A DNA stretch of 64,000 nucleotides, taken from contig JACDOX010000012.1 in assembly GCA_014549065.1 (NCBI GenBank), positions 9,061,413 through 9,125,412 of the forward strand, in the 5' to 3' direction. Shown here one piece after another: positions 27,301 to 38,487 of this stretch. Below the pieces are notes generated by a model, which made no database searches, was not told where the DNA came from, and worked only from the letters and a program-made list of their open reading frames with translations. Source of the stretch: Cardinalis cardinalis. Taxonomy: Eukaryota > Chordata > Aves > Passeriformes > Cardinalidae. A program made the position numbers and the translations under genes. The stretch's first letter is position 1. Every line of letters starts with the position of its first letter.

Positions 27301-28560
27301 GAACCACTGTAGGACTTCACAAGCAGAGAATTTAGCAGTCATGATTAGGGATTGGGGCAGGACTTTGGCATCAGTCTTGTCAAANTCTGCACAGCTTCAC
27401 CACTGAAAAACACTTGCAGAAGCTACACTGCTTGCTTCATTTTTTGTTTTAAACTGTATTTTTCAGAGGAGATGAAACACCCCAGCAGAAATATCCCCTT
27501 AACTGTGATGACTGCTGTTCCTGCAGTAATTGTTTTTTATTTACTAGTGAACATCTCATATCTGACTGTCCTCACACCTAAGGAAATTGTCTCCTCAGGT
27601 ATGTATTTCACATTTTTTTTAATTAAAAAGGACTGGCTCATTGACAAATGCATCTGATGTCAATGCCCTGGGTTACTTCTGCTCACCTAACTTCACACTC
27701 CAGAAATTTGGGTTCATTTTCTTTTAACAGAGAATTCTTCTTAAATTTTACTATATGACACAAATTGGATGAATGCAGGCAGATTGTTGATATTGTTGGC
27801 TTTTCCCTACACTGTCTAAAAAGAAACCAGAAGTGTATTAAAACCTGGAAAATAAGGTGAAAGTCAGGTCCCAAGTATAGAGATGATCTTTGTTTTCCTG
27901 TAGTTTTAATCCTATCTCCTCCTTCTTTCTCTATCTCATTGAGTCTCAGACTAAAGCCATCACTCTTTAGGAGGTGGACAAGTCTAACATGCTCAGGAGT
28001 ATAGAAAAGACTATGGACATAAAAGTGTAGCCATTCTGGGTGTGTATTATTCATGATAAATACTGTGGCTTCTCAGAAGAGCCTATGCAAAATCCAGTGT
28101 GTATAAACCCTTTCTCAGATCCTGTATCAATAAGCTGGCCATNTAAAGCTCCAAAGGGAACTGTATTTCTCCTTGGCTGTCCAAGCAGCACATTTAAAAT
28201 CCCATTGTAATGACACTGAGCTGTCAGACCTTGCCTACATGCCTGGCAAAACCCATACCTCATTTGGATGGATCAATCTTTTTTTTTTTTCCTATGAAAA
28301 AAGCTCACTAATATAAACGAGAACATGTCACTCAGTAACCTCATATTTTCGCTCAGCCAGTGTCAGGCTGTCTGCTGGGAGAGATGGATCATTTGTATGC
28401 TCCAATGAAGGAGGCAGCAAATACCAGACTATCCATGAATAGCATCTGCCAGCTGGCATGACCAGCTTCATGCATACCAGGGGAACTGTGTTTACCTATG
28501 CCAGCTCAGAAGATAACCTTAAAATTATAGCACTTTTTCAAACATTTCTTGTTCCTTCAC

Positions 28561-28601
<41 letters not shown>

Positions 28602-30602
28602 AGGTTGGGGGCACTGTTTTCTCCATCTCTAACTACTTATGCTGCACAGGACACTGCAAGACCTACGTTCCTCATGGCATTTGATTATAGACCCACTAAA
28701 TATTGTTCTCACGACAATATCAGCTATAGCTAATCTCCAAGCAATATTGAATATCTCTTTGTTTAGGAACAATCTTTCACATTTCCCAGTTCCACCCAAA
28801 GCAAAATCTCATTAATAGCACATTTGTTGACTCATCTCTGAATGTAGATGTGCTCCTGTTGGCAGTTTCCTGTAACAGCAGATTGTGTCAGCACCATGGT
28901 TATGTCAGGGACCAAGGAGTTAATTTTCTTTCCTTGCCCAGGTGTGTGTGTTTGTGATGCAGGATGTGAGATGTGACTCACTCCTGCTGGGCAGTCCATG
29001 ACTGTGGTATTGGCCCCAGCAGGTTTCCCTGGCTTGCTCTGGCAGGCAGCACTCGTTGCTGTCATCCTCCCAGGAAATGTTTAGTTCCTGAATGAAATAC
29101 CTTTAGGATTGGATTAGTGTTTGACTACTGCAATGAAGAAGCAGGCATTGCTGGTAAATAATAGATGCTTCTTGTATTTTAAGTTTTGTTCCTGTTGAGT
29201 CTGTCACTTATTCAGAAGATGGTATTTGTACTACACTAATTCTTTGCTTTCTTGCAGTTGCTGTGGCAGTCACTTGGGCTGATAGAGTGATCCCCTCTGT
29301 TGCCTGGATCATTCCTCTCTCTGTTGCTGTCTCAATATTTGGTGCCCTCAACTGCAGCATGTTCACACTCGGTCGATTAAGCTATGCTGGAAGTCAGTCA
29401 GGACATTTACCTCTTTTAATATCCATGCTTAATGTCCACTCCTATACGCCAGCACCAGCCATGATTTTTTCAACCACCATTGCATCCATTTTTATCATCC
29501 CCTCTGACCTTATTATGTTAACAAATTACTTTGGATTTTCTGCCTGGCTTATGACTGGATTGACTTGTGCAAGCTTGATTGTACTTCGATACCGGGAACC
29601 TCATCTACACCGACCATACAAAGTAAATGGATCTAAATTAAAAATATTTTTATAAATTATTTTTTGAGTCCTGGGTAGCATGCAAAAGTTATAGAAGAAG
29701 TGCAAATCCAAAGTGGATAGTCACAAAAATANGAATAATAATCTCAATGCTTAGAGCCTCATTTGAAAATTTTGCTTCACTATAAAAAGAAGAGAAACAA
29801 ACAGATGGTCTCTGCCCCAGAGAAGNTGAACACATGAGATGGTTCTCTGCAGAATGGGAGAGATGTGCAAACTATGTGGAATTATATCAGCGTGGAGCAA
29901 TAAGAACAGTTTAGGACCCACTGCCCTTCAGTTCATTAAACTTCGATCTGCTCTCATCTTCCCTGACACAANCACAGGCATTAAAAATAGGTTGAATTTC
30001 TTCTTACTCCAGCAGTCAGAAAGCTTGGGTTAGAAGTGCATGTTCATTGTGAAGGCTTCCAGGCACACAGCCCTGAGTGTCTTATAGGAACCAACATTAT
30101 CATATGTGAAAAAATGGATTCCCAGTACTGCCTGTCTCTCTCCCTTGACAAAAGAAGGAGCCTAAACAAATATTTTTTAAAAGATTCCTCTCTTATAGCA
30201 ATTTGAGTCAGATGACTCTTATCCTGGGTGAATTTATAGCAGCATGAGAAATGGTACTGTACTGTGGCAAACACATTGTTACTCTAATGAACNAGGCAGA
30301 AAAGTCACAATTGGTTCATTTATTTCCTAATCCACTTTTTTTTCTTTCTCTTACAGGTGTTTTTACCAGTTCCATTTTTGATGGTGGCAATGTCTTTCTT
30401 CCTAGTTCTAGCTCCCATAGTCTGGTCTCCAAACATGCAATATGTTTACGCTTTCCTGTTTATGCTTGGAAGTCTCATTATTTATCTGCCTTTTATACAT
30501 TTTAAATTGCGTTTTGCATTTCTTGATAAAATTACTTGCCACTTACAGCTCCTGTTAGAAGTCTGTCCTGCTGATGGACCTGCTGAGGGCAAATGTGAAT
30601 AA
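24302..30602 (+). CDS. SLC7A13: solute carrier family 7 member 13 (AGT1-type amino-acid transporter light chain), complete, 4 exons
   Basis: SLC7A13 is a light subunit of heteromeric amino-acid transporters. In mammals it carries acidic amino acids and cystine in the kidney with the heavy chain SLC3A1. Exons: 24302-25025, 27467-27598, 29258-29622, 30357-30602. All borders are AG/GT, phases join, and the total is 1467 nt (488 residues). Visible features are a basic N-terminus and TM1 with the substrate-binding motif GSIVGAGIF (residues 37-45). Cys140 in PFYGICPAP, between TM3 and TM4, is the expected disulphide partner of the heavy chain. VNISYLTVLTPKEI and VTWADRVIPS are near-identical to mammalian SLC7A13 as I recall it. 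About 12 hydrophobic helices are followed by a short C-tail ending in EGKCE. The ATG at 24302 was preferred because the frame opens with GTG codons just upstream. The ATG at 24359 (MQLKR) is an alternative closer to the mammalian start. Residues 68 and 241 or nearby contain n. Confidence 0.93.
25026..27466 (+). other. SLC7A13 intron 1
   Basis: 2.4 kb of AT-rich intron. The exon 1 frame reads through the donor for about 80 codons before a stop. That segment is non-coding, because skipping it restores the conserved AEEMKHPSRNIPL junction. No repeat family or exon was recognised. An 88-codon minus-strand open frame at 26655-26921 looks like chance. Confidence 0.75.
27599..29257 (+). other. SLC7A13 intron 2
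   Basis: 1.66 kb of intron. Its notable content is a 37-base T run (28564-28600). I recognised no exon in it. Confidence 0.7.
28564..28600. repeat. poly(T) run of 37
   Basis: An uninterrupted T run followed by gaggttggggg. It could be simple slippage or the poly(A) tail of a minus-strand retroposed sequence. No parent gene was recognised in the 130 bp that follow. Confidence 0.8.
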
Positions 30603-30773
30603 TGGCAGGTATTTAATCTCAGTACAACTAAGAACCAACAGAGGATTTTGTTTAACTGAGGCTATAAACAGTACAATTTAGATGTTGGTGTGATACATAG
30701 GTATGCATGCATGCATATACATATATAGATGTATACACATATATTGCAAACATGCACATATATGTTTGTATAG

Positions 30774-30880
30774 GCACAGAATCACAGAATGAACTAGGTT
30801 GGAAAAGACCTTTGACACCATCAAGTCCAACCTATGACCAAACACCTCCTCATCAAATAAACCATGGCATTAGCATAATA
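30774..30880 (-). mobile_element. CR1 LINE end fragment, minus orientation
   Basis: It begins with repeated cacagaatcacagaat, followed by 'aggttggaaaagaccttt', 'catcaagtccaacc' and 'tgaccaaacacc', all typical of the reversed CR1 3' end. It lies 170 bp after the SLC7A13 stop codon and contains that gene's first AATAAA. Confidence 0.85.
30856..30861 (+). promoter_or_regulatory. candidate poly(A) signal of SLC7A13 inside CR1
   Basis: This is the first canonical AATAAA after the SLC7A13 stop codon, 254 bp downstream. It lies within the CR1-derived segment, where family members usually read ctaaacc, so it probably arose by mutation inside the repeat. Further AATAAA motifs occur downstream (near 31260). 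Confidence 0.45.
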
Positions 30881-32997
30881 ATTTAATATGAATATGTTTG
30901 NTTTTGTTTGTATAAGTACATAAATATATATGTATACTAATTTAATAGGTGCAAAGGATCTCTCTTAAACTTGTGAAATCTGTAANATGCTCTCTCCTGC
31001 TCCCGAAAACACAGTTAAAAGTTGCATAGATTCTTGCAAAAATAGAAATNACTCAATCACACAAGCACAAATACTTATCAGTATTATCATACAATAAGTG
31101 AATAAATACATAATAGCATAATTATAAAAANACACTCACACTTTGAACTAAATTGTCTGAATTATTCTTAGTTTGCAGTAGCTCATTGATTAGAACTTCT
31201 GGTTTTAAAGACTTTATATTTTCTTCATCTGCTACTTTTTATGGCATTAATTTATTTTTAATAAAAGCCTTTGAAGACTATCATAAAGTTGACTGATCAT
31301 TTTAAATAGCAAGAAAATTGAACATGGTGCATCTTAGCTATTTTAGAACAACACATACAAATTCAAGGTGAAACCTTACAATGCATCAAGTAAGCCAATA
31401 AAAATTATTTATCCTTTTCATCACAGAAATAAAAGCTAAAGATATGTAGATTACTTTACTAAATCATTTACATCTTANCATCAATATTACTTTATTCCTT
31501 GTTTTCTATTTGGTGTTATTGAGAAGTAAAAGCTTTTTTAAGCCTCCTTTCGTCCATTTNTATTTTGTTTATGAAAACAAGATAAATTAATTTTTTTTCT
31601 TCTCATAATTGGGCCATATAAAGTTCACGGAATATTTAATCTTAAAAATAAATTAAAAGTACATACAAACCATCATATATGTAGATGATTATTAATATAT
31701 GCTGCTATTTTTATAATTACAATAGAATTACAAATATAAAGTGGTTTTCTAAATCTGNCAATGAAAGATCAGCAGCACAACCAGCAGATGGCCCCAGCCG
31801 AACATCACTCTACTCNGTGATCTCTGGTCTGATGGATGTTGTATTGGTGAAACTGTCTTACAAGGCACTGTATTATAACACAGTGGAATGAAAAAAATCT
31901 TGCTACAATACTCGATTCACTGATTTATAACAATTTTAGAAATCAGAATGACAGATAAAGAATTCTTCANAGCTACCCAAAGTCTAAGGTGGCCATCAAT
32001 AAAACCAGAAATCAGCTGAAGGTTTAAGAGGATTTGACTTTGCACTGGAATGAGCCCCCAAATTAAAACAAATACATNTAGCAAGTGGCTTTTTTCAAAG
32101 TGATAATGCACACAGAATGAAAATTTGAAGAAAAAATTATACCTTTTAACAAATTGTATGAAGAGAAGTTCATACAAGTGAGGACTGCAATGTATACAGC
32201 TGAGCTGGAGGCTGGATCCTGCTGAACGCAAGAAAGGAATCAATGTTTAACTTCACTTAATAGTGCTATTGGAAAAACATTTCTCTTGCTGTTTAAATTC
32301 AAAACATCATGAGACTCATCAACATTGTAGAGGAGTTATATTTTAAGAACTGAACTGTAAATGGAAGAAATTATTTTACTGTGACTAAAGCATCCATCAG
32401 TGATTTGTAAATACAGGTGTGGCAATGACACAGATTTTCAAATGAACTTTCAAGTAATTTATTTAAATTATATTTTGATATGTAAAAGAAAAGTGGAAGT
32501 TGTAAAGAAAAAAGTTTATGTGACAATAATATTGTGTTGTACACCAGATGATTAGAAAAAGCAAGCATCAGGGGGAAATTGCTCACTTGGGTGTGTTTTT
32601 TCCATGTTATTTCTTGTCAGTTTGTCAACTATCTATTTAATTCCCTAACGAGTTGGATACCCACTGATAACATATGTCAGGGTATGTTTGTGTAATCCGA
32701 GCATGTATTTGTTTATGATACAAACTTCAAATATAAAGGTTTAGCATTCCAACCAATCAGGGAACTCAGAAGTCTCAATGAAATGTAATATTAAATAAAT
32801 TGCTTTATGTATTTTTCTGGAATATGAAGATAGTTTTTCTTTTAACAAAAATCTAGGAAATGGCACATAAATGTACAAGATGAGAAGATTTAGAATAGAT
32901 CAGAATTAAAAATGTCCATGCAAGCTTAAGCCCCTCTGCAAAGGCACCTTTCAATGGCATTGCATTATCAGATCATAAACTGTTCTTTCTATATACC

Positions 32998-33186
32998 CTT
33001 ACCTCATTTATTGGAATGAATGGATTGCCAAATAATCCACTATCATCTTCTCCCCATTTCAGCATGTGATCTTGCATTTTGTTCATCACTCTATGCTCAA
33101 ATGCTGCTCTTGACAGACATTGTTGATATCTTACATACTTTTCTATGGTGTTCCTCATGTCAGCACGTAGGCACTTCACAAACAAC
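32998..33186 (-). other. exon-like open frame of unknown identity
   Basis: On the minus strand a 63-codon frame opens immediately after an AG. It ends at a textbook donor (GAG|GTAAGG, plus 32996-32997 are the GT) after NPFIPINE. The encoded peptide looks protein-like, with segments MNKMQDHMLKWGEDDSG and YVRYQQCLSRAAFEHR. I do not recognise the family and could not find neighbouring exons. The acceptor side is purine-rich and weak. It may be a lone exon of an unannotated gene, a relic, or chance. Confidence 0.3.
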
Positions 33187-35499
33187 CACTAATTTTTTCT
33201 TGATTGTTATGAGCTGTGTCAGTGGTATCATCTTTGCTTGCTGAAAGTAAGTTAAGCTGATGTGTAGGTTGCACAAGAAATCAGTTTTGTGATGTTCCCT
33301 GAGATCCTTCAATTCACATCAAATACCTGGATGGAGAACCATCTATGGAGATTCAAGTCCAAGTATGCANGTTTATCTTAGGAGCAGGGCAAAGAGCCAG
33401 GGAATTGGTGAACATACACTATTCAGACACTATATACAGATTTCATTCCAGCTTTTAGATGGAAACAAAGGAGGTATGACCAAAATTGCTCACTAACTTT
33501 TGGATTCTTGGAGCTGATTTTTCGTAGTAATTAGTAAGTTCAGACTGCCTTTAGTCCCCTGGAACTAAGTTCCAAGAATACTATAAAAAGGAAAATAGGA
33601 CAAATTATCACAGTCACTTTGGTTTAGATGAATAGCTGGTATCCTTTAGCTCAACTTCTGACTTAACTGTGAGTAGCTGCAATTCCTTTAAGACTTACAG
33701 TCTACTAAATGTTAAATTACAATTATGAGATTTGAAAAATTCCACAAATCAAGCATGAGGATTTAAAGTTTGGTATAGAAAATGGGGAAAACAGAATTAA
33801 TTTCAATTTTCAAAAATTGTGATTTAAATTATTCCAGTATGGCCATGGAATTTTATAGAAAATGATGAATGTGTATTCTGGGCAATACTCAAATTCCTAA
33901 ATCCAGGAACTGTTCTGCAAGTGCTACATCATTCATTACATCAAATTCCTCCTCTTCTACAGCAAATGAGGGNTTGGCTGCCTNACATTTAGCATCTTCT
34001 TCAACACAAATATTGACTTATTCCCAGATCCAAGAGAGACAAGATTTTCTGAAAAGAATGCTCCCGTTAAATGACCCCTGTTGGAAAGGGACTCACACGG
34101 CTGAGCTGAATTAGCATTATAAAAGCAATCCCAGGTATGGTGTTGCCCATCCCCTGATATGAGCCACTGATGTTCTCTTAATGCAGATTTTCTTTTGTCT
34201 GAGTGTTTCAGAATGCTAAATCACAAANAAGCAAATACACTATTAAATGTATAAAGATTTCTTCTTGTTGCTGGCTCATTCCACATCTCCAAGCAGTAAG
34301 CATAAAGGAATAGAATTCAAATATATAACTCATGTTAGCTACTCTGNCCAAGAGCAAATCAATATTTTAACATTATAGCTTGTTTCAGTTGGTCTCAGCT
34401 GCTTTCCTACTTGAATATATCCCAGAAAATGCTATATGGAAGTGCAATTTTTATTACTAGACTATATCAGATATTTATTTACATTTTTAATTTTTTTTGT
34501 CTTTGACTTCATAATTCTTTCATGCTTATGCATACTTGCGTGTTTCAGAACTTCAGCCTTACAACAATTAAAATAGAGTGTGGATAATTTTTATCAATAC
34601 TGTACTGACTGGTCCATTTTGACATTTAATCTCCCTATATGTTTTTCTAGGTTTCTAACATGATATTTGTATGTATGTCTGCATTGCCTTTTTTTTTTGG
34701 TCCTTTATCTTCTTAAAAAGACAATGTAAAATACAAAATTATTATCGNTATTATTTAAAAAATTACTAGCAATTATCCATCATGCTAATTCCTCATGTGC
34801 TGTGTTACCAAAAAAAAAATCGCCCTGAGGCAAATCCNAGAAATTGTACAAAGAAAGAAAANCCCCAGCAATTACTTGTTTTACTTTCCTTTTCATAGTT
34901 AATGTTAACTGTGATTCCAATAAAAAGATGATCAGCTAACACTGAACAGCTGTGCATGGTGTTTTGTGCTTTGATGTGGTGATATTTGGTTGGAACCTCT
35001 AGGTTAATAGTGGAGGATGTATGAGGAGCTGCCTGTAGCTGTTAGGCCATGAGTTGTTCAGATCTCCCAACTTCTGCTCTTATGTTTGCTACATGCACTG
35101 TGGATATTGGTACGGCTCCCTACATCTCAGTTTCCACATATGCCAAACCAGAAACAACTGTGTTTTAACAACTAACAGGTCAAAGAGCATTCACTTATGG
35201 TGTTCTCCTCTGTATCAACAGAAGTTATTCCTGTCATTGTCTTCTATGGTTCATTTCAAGTGATGGGGGATCCTGGGCATTCCCATTCTTACTGGATTGA
35301 TTTGGAGGGATAAGAGCTGTATCTGCTTCAGGAACTATTTTTACTTTGGAACAGGAAATGAAACATTTTAAATGAGCAGATTTGAATAAGCTGTATCCTA
35401 CAGGTTTAGAGGCACTGTTGAAGAGTTGGACTGTTACTGTCCATTTTCAGTAACTCTTGCTACACAGGGGAAATTTCAGGAGTGCAAAGGAAAGATAGC

Positions 35500-35640
35500 A
35501 TGCTAATATTTAAACAGAATAAAAGAAATTAGCCAGGAAATTATAGACTTGTCAGTGTCACATAATTCCTTGGAAAAAGTAATGGAACAGATAACATGAA
35601 ACTGAATTAATAATTAATTAAAAGCGAGTAGCAGAATGAA
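35500..35640 (+). mobile_element. degenerate LINE (probably CR1) reverse-transcriptase fragment
   Basis: The plus strand keeps sequence resembling the CR1 segment for NYRPVSLTS...GK..E (gaaattatagacttgtcagt... ccttggaaaaagtaatggaa). It is too decayed to be sure of the family. Confidence 0.4.
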
Positions 35641-36004
35641 TGCCAGTTCATTTGCATTTATGGAAAATAATCCTATTAAACCAGTTTCACATTATACTTT
35701 CTGTAGTATGGGTTGGGAAAAAAGCTGAAGAAAAGTTGATTTTGAGGTCCACCAAAGCTGCAGACTTGAAAAAGTAGTTAGACCACTACGAATCAATGTT
35801 TTGTTCGGCAAATTTAGAAGTGACTAGGGTTTTTCATCATCTTGCAAAGCTACTTAAATAAGCCCTATTAGCAAGGCTTTGTGCATAATATTGCCTAGGG
35901 ATTTTCTCCTTCTTTTGACAACAGAAAAAGGTATTGTTCCTGGCAGCAAAAGATAAATGTGTTTAGGCTGAGACTTTCCTAGGTGCCACCACATATACAG
36001 TGTG

Positions 36005-36190
36005 TCTTTAGTGTGAGGGTGGTGAGGCACTGGAACAGGCTGCCCAGAGAAGTTGTGGATGCCCTGTTGTAGGCCAGCTTGGATGGGCCACTTGGTCTAG
36101 TGAAAGGGGTCCCTGCTCATGGCAGAGGGGTTGAAATCAAATGATCCTTAAAGGTTCTCACCAACCCAAACCNTTCCATGNTTCTGTAAT
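36005..36190 (+). mobile_element. CR1 LINE 3'-end fragment
   Basis: Typical CR1 3' phrases are present: 'gtgagggtggtgaggcactg', 'ggctgcccagagaag', 'gatccttaaaggttctcacc' and a terminal tccatg-ttctgt. It is a truncated plus-orientation copy. Confidence 0.88.
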
Positions 36191-37469
36191 TGCCAAGTTC
36201 TAGGCTGCAAGTGGGACTTGCNATAGCAGAGTCGCACCAGGACAGGGCGTGGCCAAGGCTGGAACTTTGGAGAGGGGCTGTTGCTCAGCAACCTCACAGC
36301 CTTTCTGTAAACATTCCACTGCAGTTGGCACATAGGGTCCCTCTCTTTCACTCTGCCTGCATGGGTATGTCCTGTCATTATTGTTAAAGGGCTAGCTTAT
36401 ATAAATGTTGGCCTTTGTACTTTGCAGCCAGGCTCTTGAACCTGAGGGTTTTTTTGGCAACAGGTTCTTGAGGTTGTTTAAGACTTCAGAGTAGGTTCAG
36501 AAGGAAGTATTTGGCAGGTGTTTCATGTGTAAAGAATCTGGGCACAGCTAAGTTTAAATTGGCTACTGGTGTTCTCATTTTGGGATTGCCGGTTGCAGAG
36601 AGATCACACCTGAGCCTCTGTTATGTGTAGGCTGGTTCTTGTGCTCCAGAACAGTGACTTTATGTTGTGACCTTGAGTAGATTTAAATTTTCCTCTAAAT
36701 CAGTTTTCTTGCATCAGAAGCACCTTGATGTTTAATTAATTTTTTCTTTCATGCTTAAAACTAATTTTGTAATGCCAGGTCACGTTAAGACACGGTGGAA
36801 AGTGGGATACAAAGTGAAGCAGTACTAGTGTTTCTGTCTGTGTGTCTCTGTGTGTGTCTGTATCTTAATTTCCTTTGTGAAGCCCACACTGACATTGTTT
36901 TCAGAAAGGTTTGCAAAGTGTAACAGCAATGAGATGTTTTTTCTACCATATTCAATCATAGAAAATCAGTGTAAGACCTTAATTCCAGTTACAAAAACAA
37001 TCTTAAGAGTTGAAGTCGATGGTCCTCGTCACTTCCTTCCAACACACTCTATGAGTCTGCCATCTGAGGAAGTCTGTGAATGAAAAATGACTTAATGACA
37101 TCATGCAGACCAACCTAACTGTGATGACAANCTTCCATAATTTCTTTCTGTTATCTTAATACGATCTTCAGAATTAATTTTTTAATTGCTAAATTAGATT
37201 TTTTTTATTGCGCTCAGCAAGAGGGGAAAATTAACCTGAAAATGGTGCATGTTTGCAAATGCTTAACCACTTGTTCTTAAATCTCTNTGTAAAAAAATTA
37301 ACTTTTGGACCTAATTTTATGTAGTGATGAAAAACTTGGCTGGAGGCCAAAGACTTGCTTTGTGCATACTGTATTGAAACGTCATGATTATGTGTGCTGG
37401 TTTCAANNAAGTTTTTTGTANCTGGCNATCTTTGTTCTTACATACCAATTTTGTATCATAGTACTTCAG

Positions 37470-37523
37470 AAGCAGTCTTGCAAAAAAGTGGATGACAGGG
37501 AGAAGATTTGTAGGGTATTTAAT
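37470..37523 (+). other. possible upstream coding exon of the ATAD2-like gene
   Basis: A 54-bp segment between tacttcag and AAT|GTAGAG would join the exon at 38476 in phase. It encodes KQSCKKVDDREKICRVFN, then ESLNM. The vertebrate ATAD2 N-terminus, as I recall it, has a MDD-K-rich stretch followed by VFN and ESNLNM, so the resemblance is suggestive. The donor is not ideal and the similarity is short, so this is uncertain. Confidence 0.3.
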
Positions 37524-38067
37524 GTAGAGGAATTNTTTAGTTGTATTTTTAATTTAGCTNAACAAACCTCTTCCAAAGGACAGTTTAGTCTAGAAAACTA
37601 TTTATTTTTGCTCTCCAGTTATAGTTTAATACCTTACAGTCACAACACATCTCTACACTCTAAGGGTGAAGGGCTATCTTCTTCAGAAGAAACTCAAAAA
37701 TAGCTGTGAAATGCTGCAATACATGCCATAAACTATGCTTTCTGAATTGCCTTATGACTTTTGAATGGACTCTGCTTATGAATAGCTGTGTCAGGGCTTG
37801 AGTTTTCACTTCAAATCCTACTAAAAACTGATGAGTGCTGTATCTGTGTTTGGTTTTTTGCCAGCCTTGCCTGTGAGCTCAAGTAGTGAGCTGTGAGAGG
37901 AAGTCATGTTGTAATTATATTCAGCAGCCAAATTCCCTCCTAGTTTTCCTCTATTAAGTTAGTCCACTGTCGTTTTGAGTGACAGGTGCTTTGTTTTTTG
38001 AACATCTTTATAGCCTGCTTTGATAGGTCTTTTTTTGTTTAGATGTGAATTCCTTTATGTTTTCTTT

Positions 38068-38093
38068 GGTTTGTTTGTTTGTTTGTTTGTTTT
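38068..38093. repeat. (GTTT)n microsatellite
   Basis: Six or so gttt units about 0.4 kb before the first certain ATAD2-like exon. Confidence 0.85.
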
Positions 38094-38487
38094 TCTTTAA
38101 TGAAATCAGATTTTTCCACAGTACTTTGTTTATCATCTCCCAAATTACCAGGATGATTTTTTTTTTTTGCCTGCTAGGAATTGCTTTGTCCTAGGTTCTG
38201 CTACACTCTTGGATTATTTACCTGGGATTAACTGATGCACAATTTTTTGTATCTGGTGAAGAGTTTAACTATCACATGTACTAAACTCTATTTTAGAGCA
38301 GAAATACTTGTTATTAATCCTGGGTACCAGANAGATGCTCCCATTCTCCCCTCCTGTGCCTAATTCAATCTTTTGTGTATATGGAGTGCCTTGAAAATGC
38401 TATTATATAAATACCAAATATGCCCTCAGGTTTTTTGCATAATTCTGACTGATCTTTCTTGTTTCTCTTAATTAGGAAAGCCTCAAT

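Larger units (their letters stand above)
30603..38475. other. gene-poor interval between SLC7A13 and the ATAD2-like gene
   Basis: Nearly 8 kb of AT-rich sequence. It holds CR1 fragments (30774-30880, about 35500-35640, 36005-36190), an AT/CA-rich tract near 30700-30770 and an exon-like minus-strand ORF (32998-33186). A possible upstream exon of the ATAD2-like gene lies at 37470-37523. No CpG island is seen, so the promoter of the ATAD2-like gene is not apparent. Confidence 0.6.

Noticed and set aside
36850..37083. 77-codon plus-strand frame ahead of the ATAD2-like gene
   Set aside because: It does not resemble the ATAD2 N-terminus, and I found no fitting donor that keeps phase with 38476.
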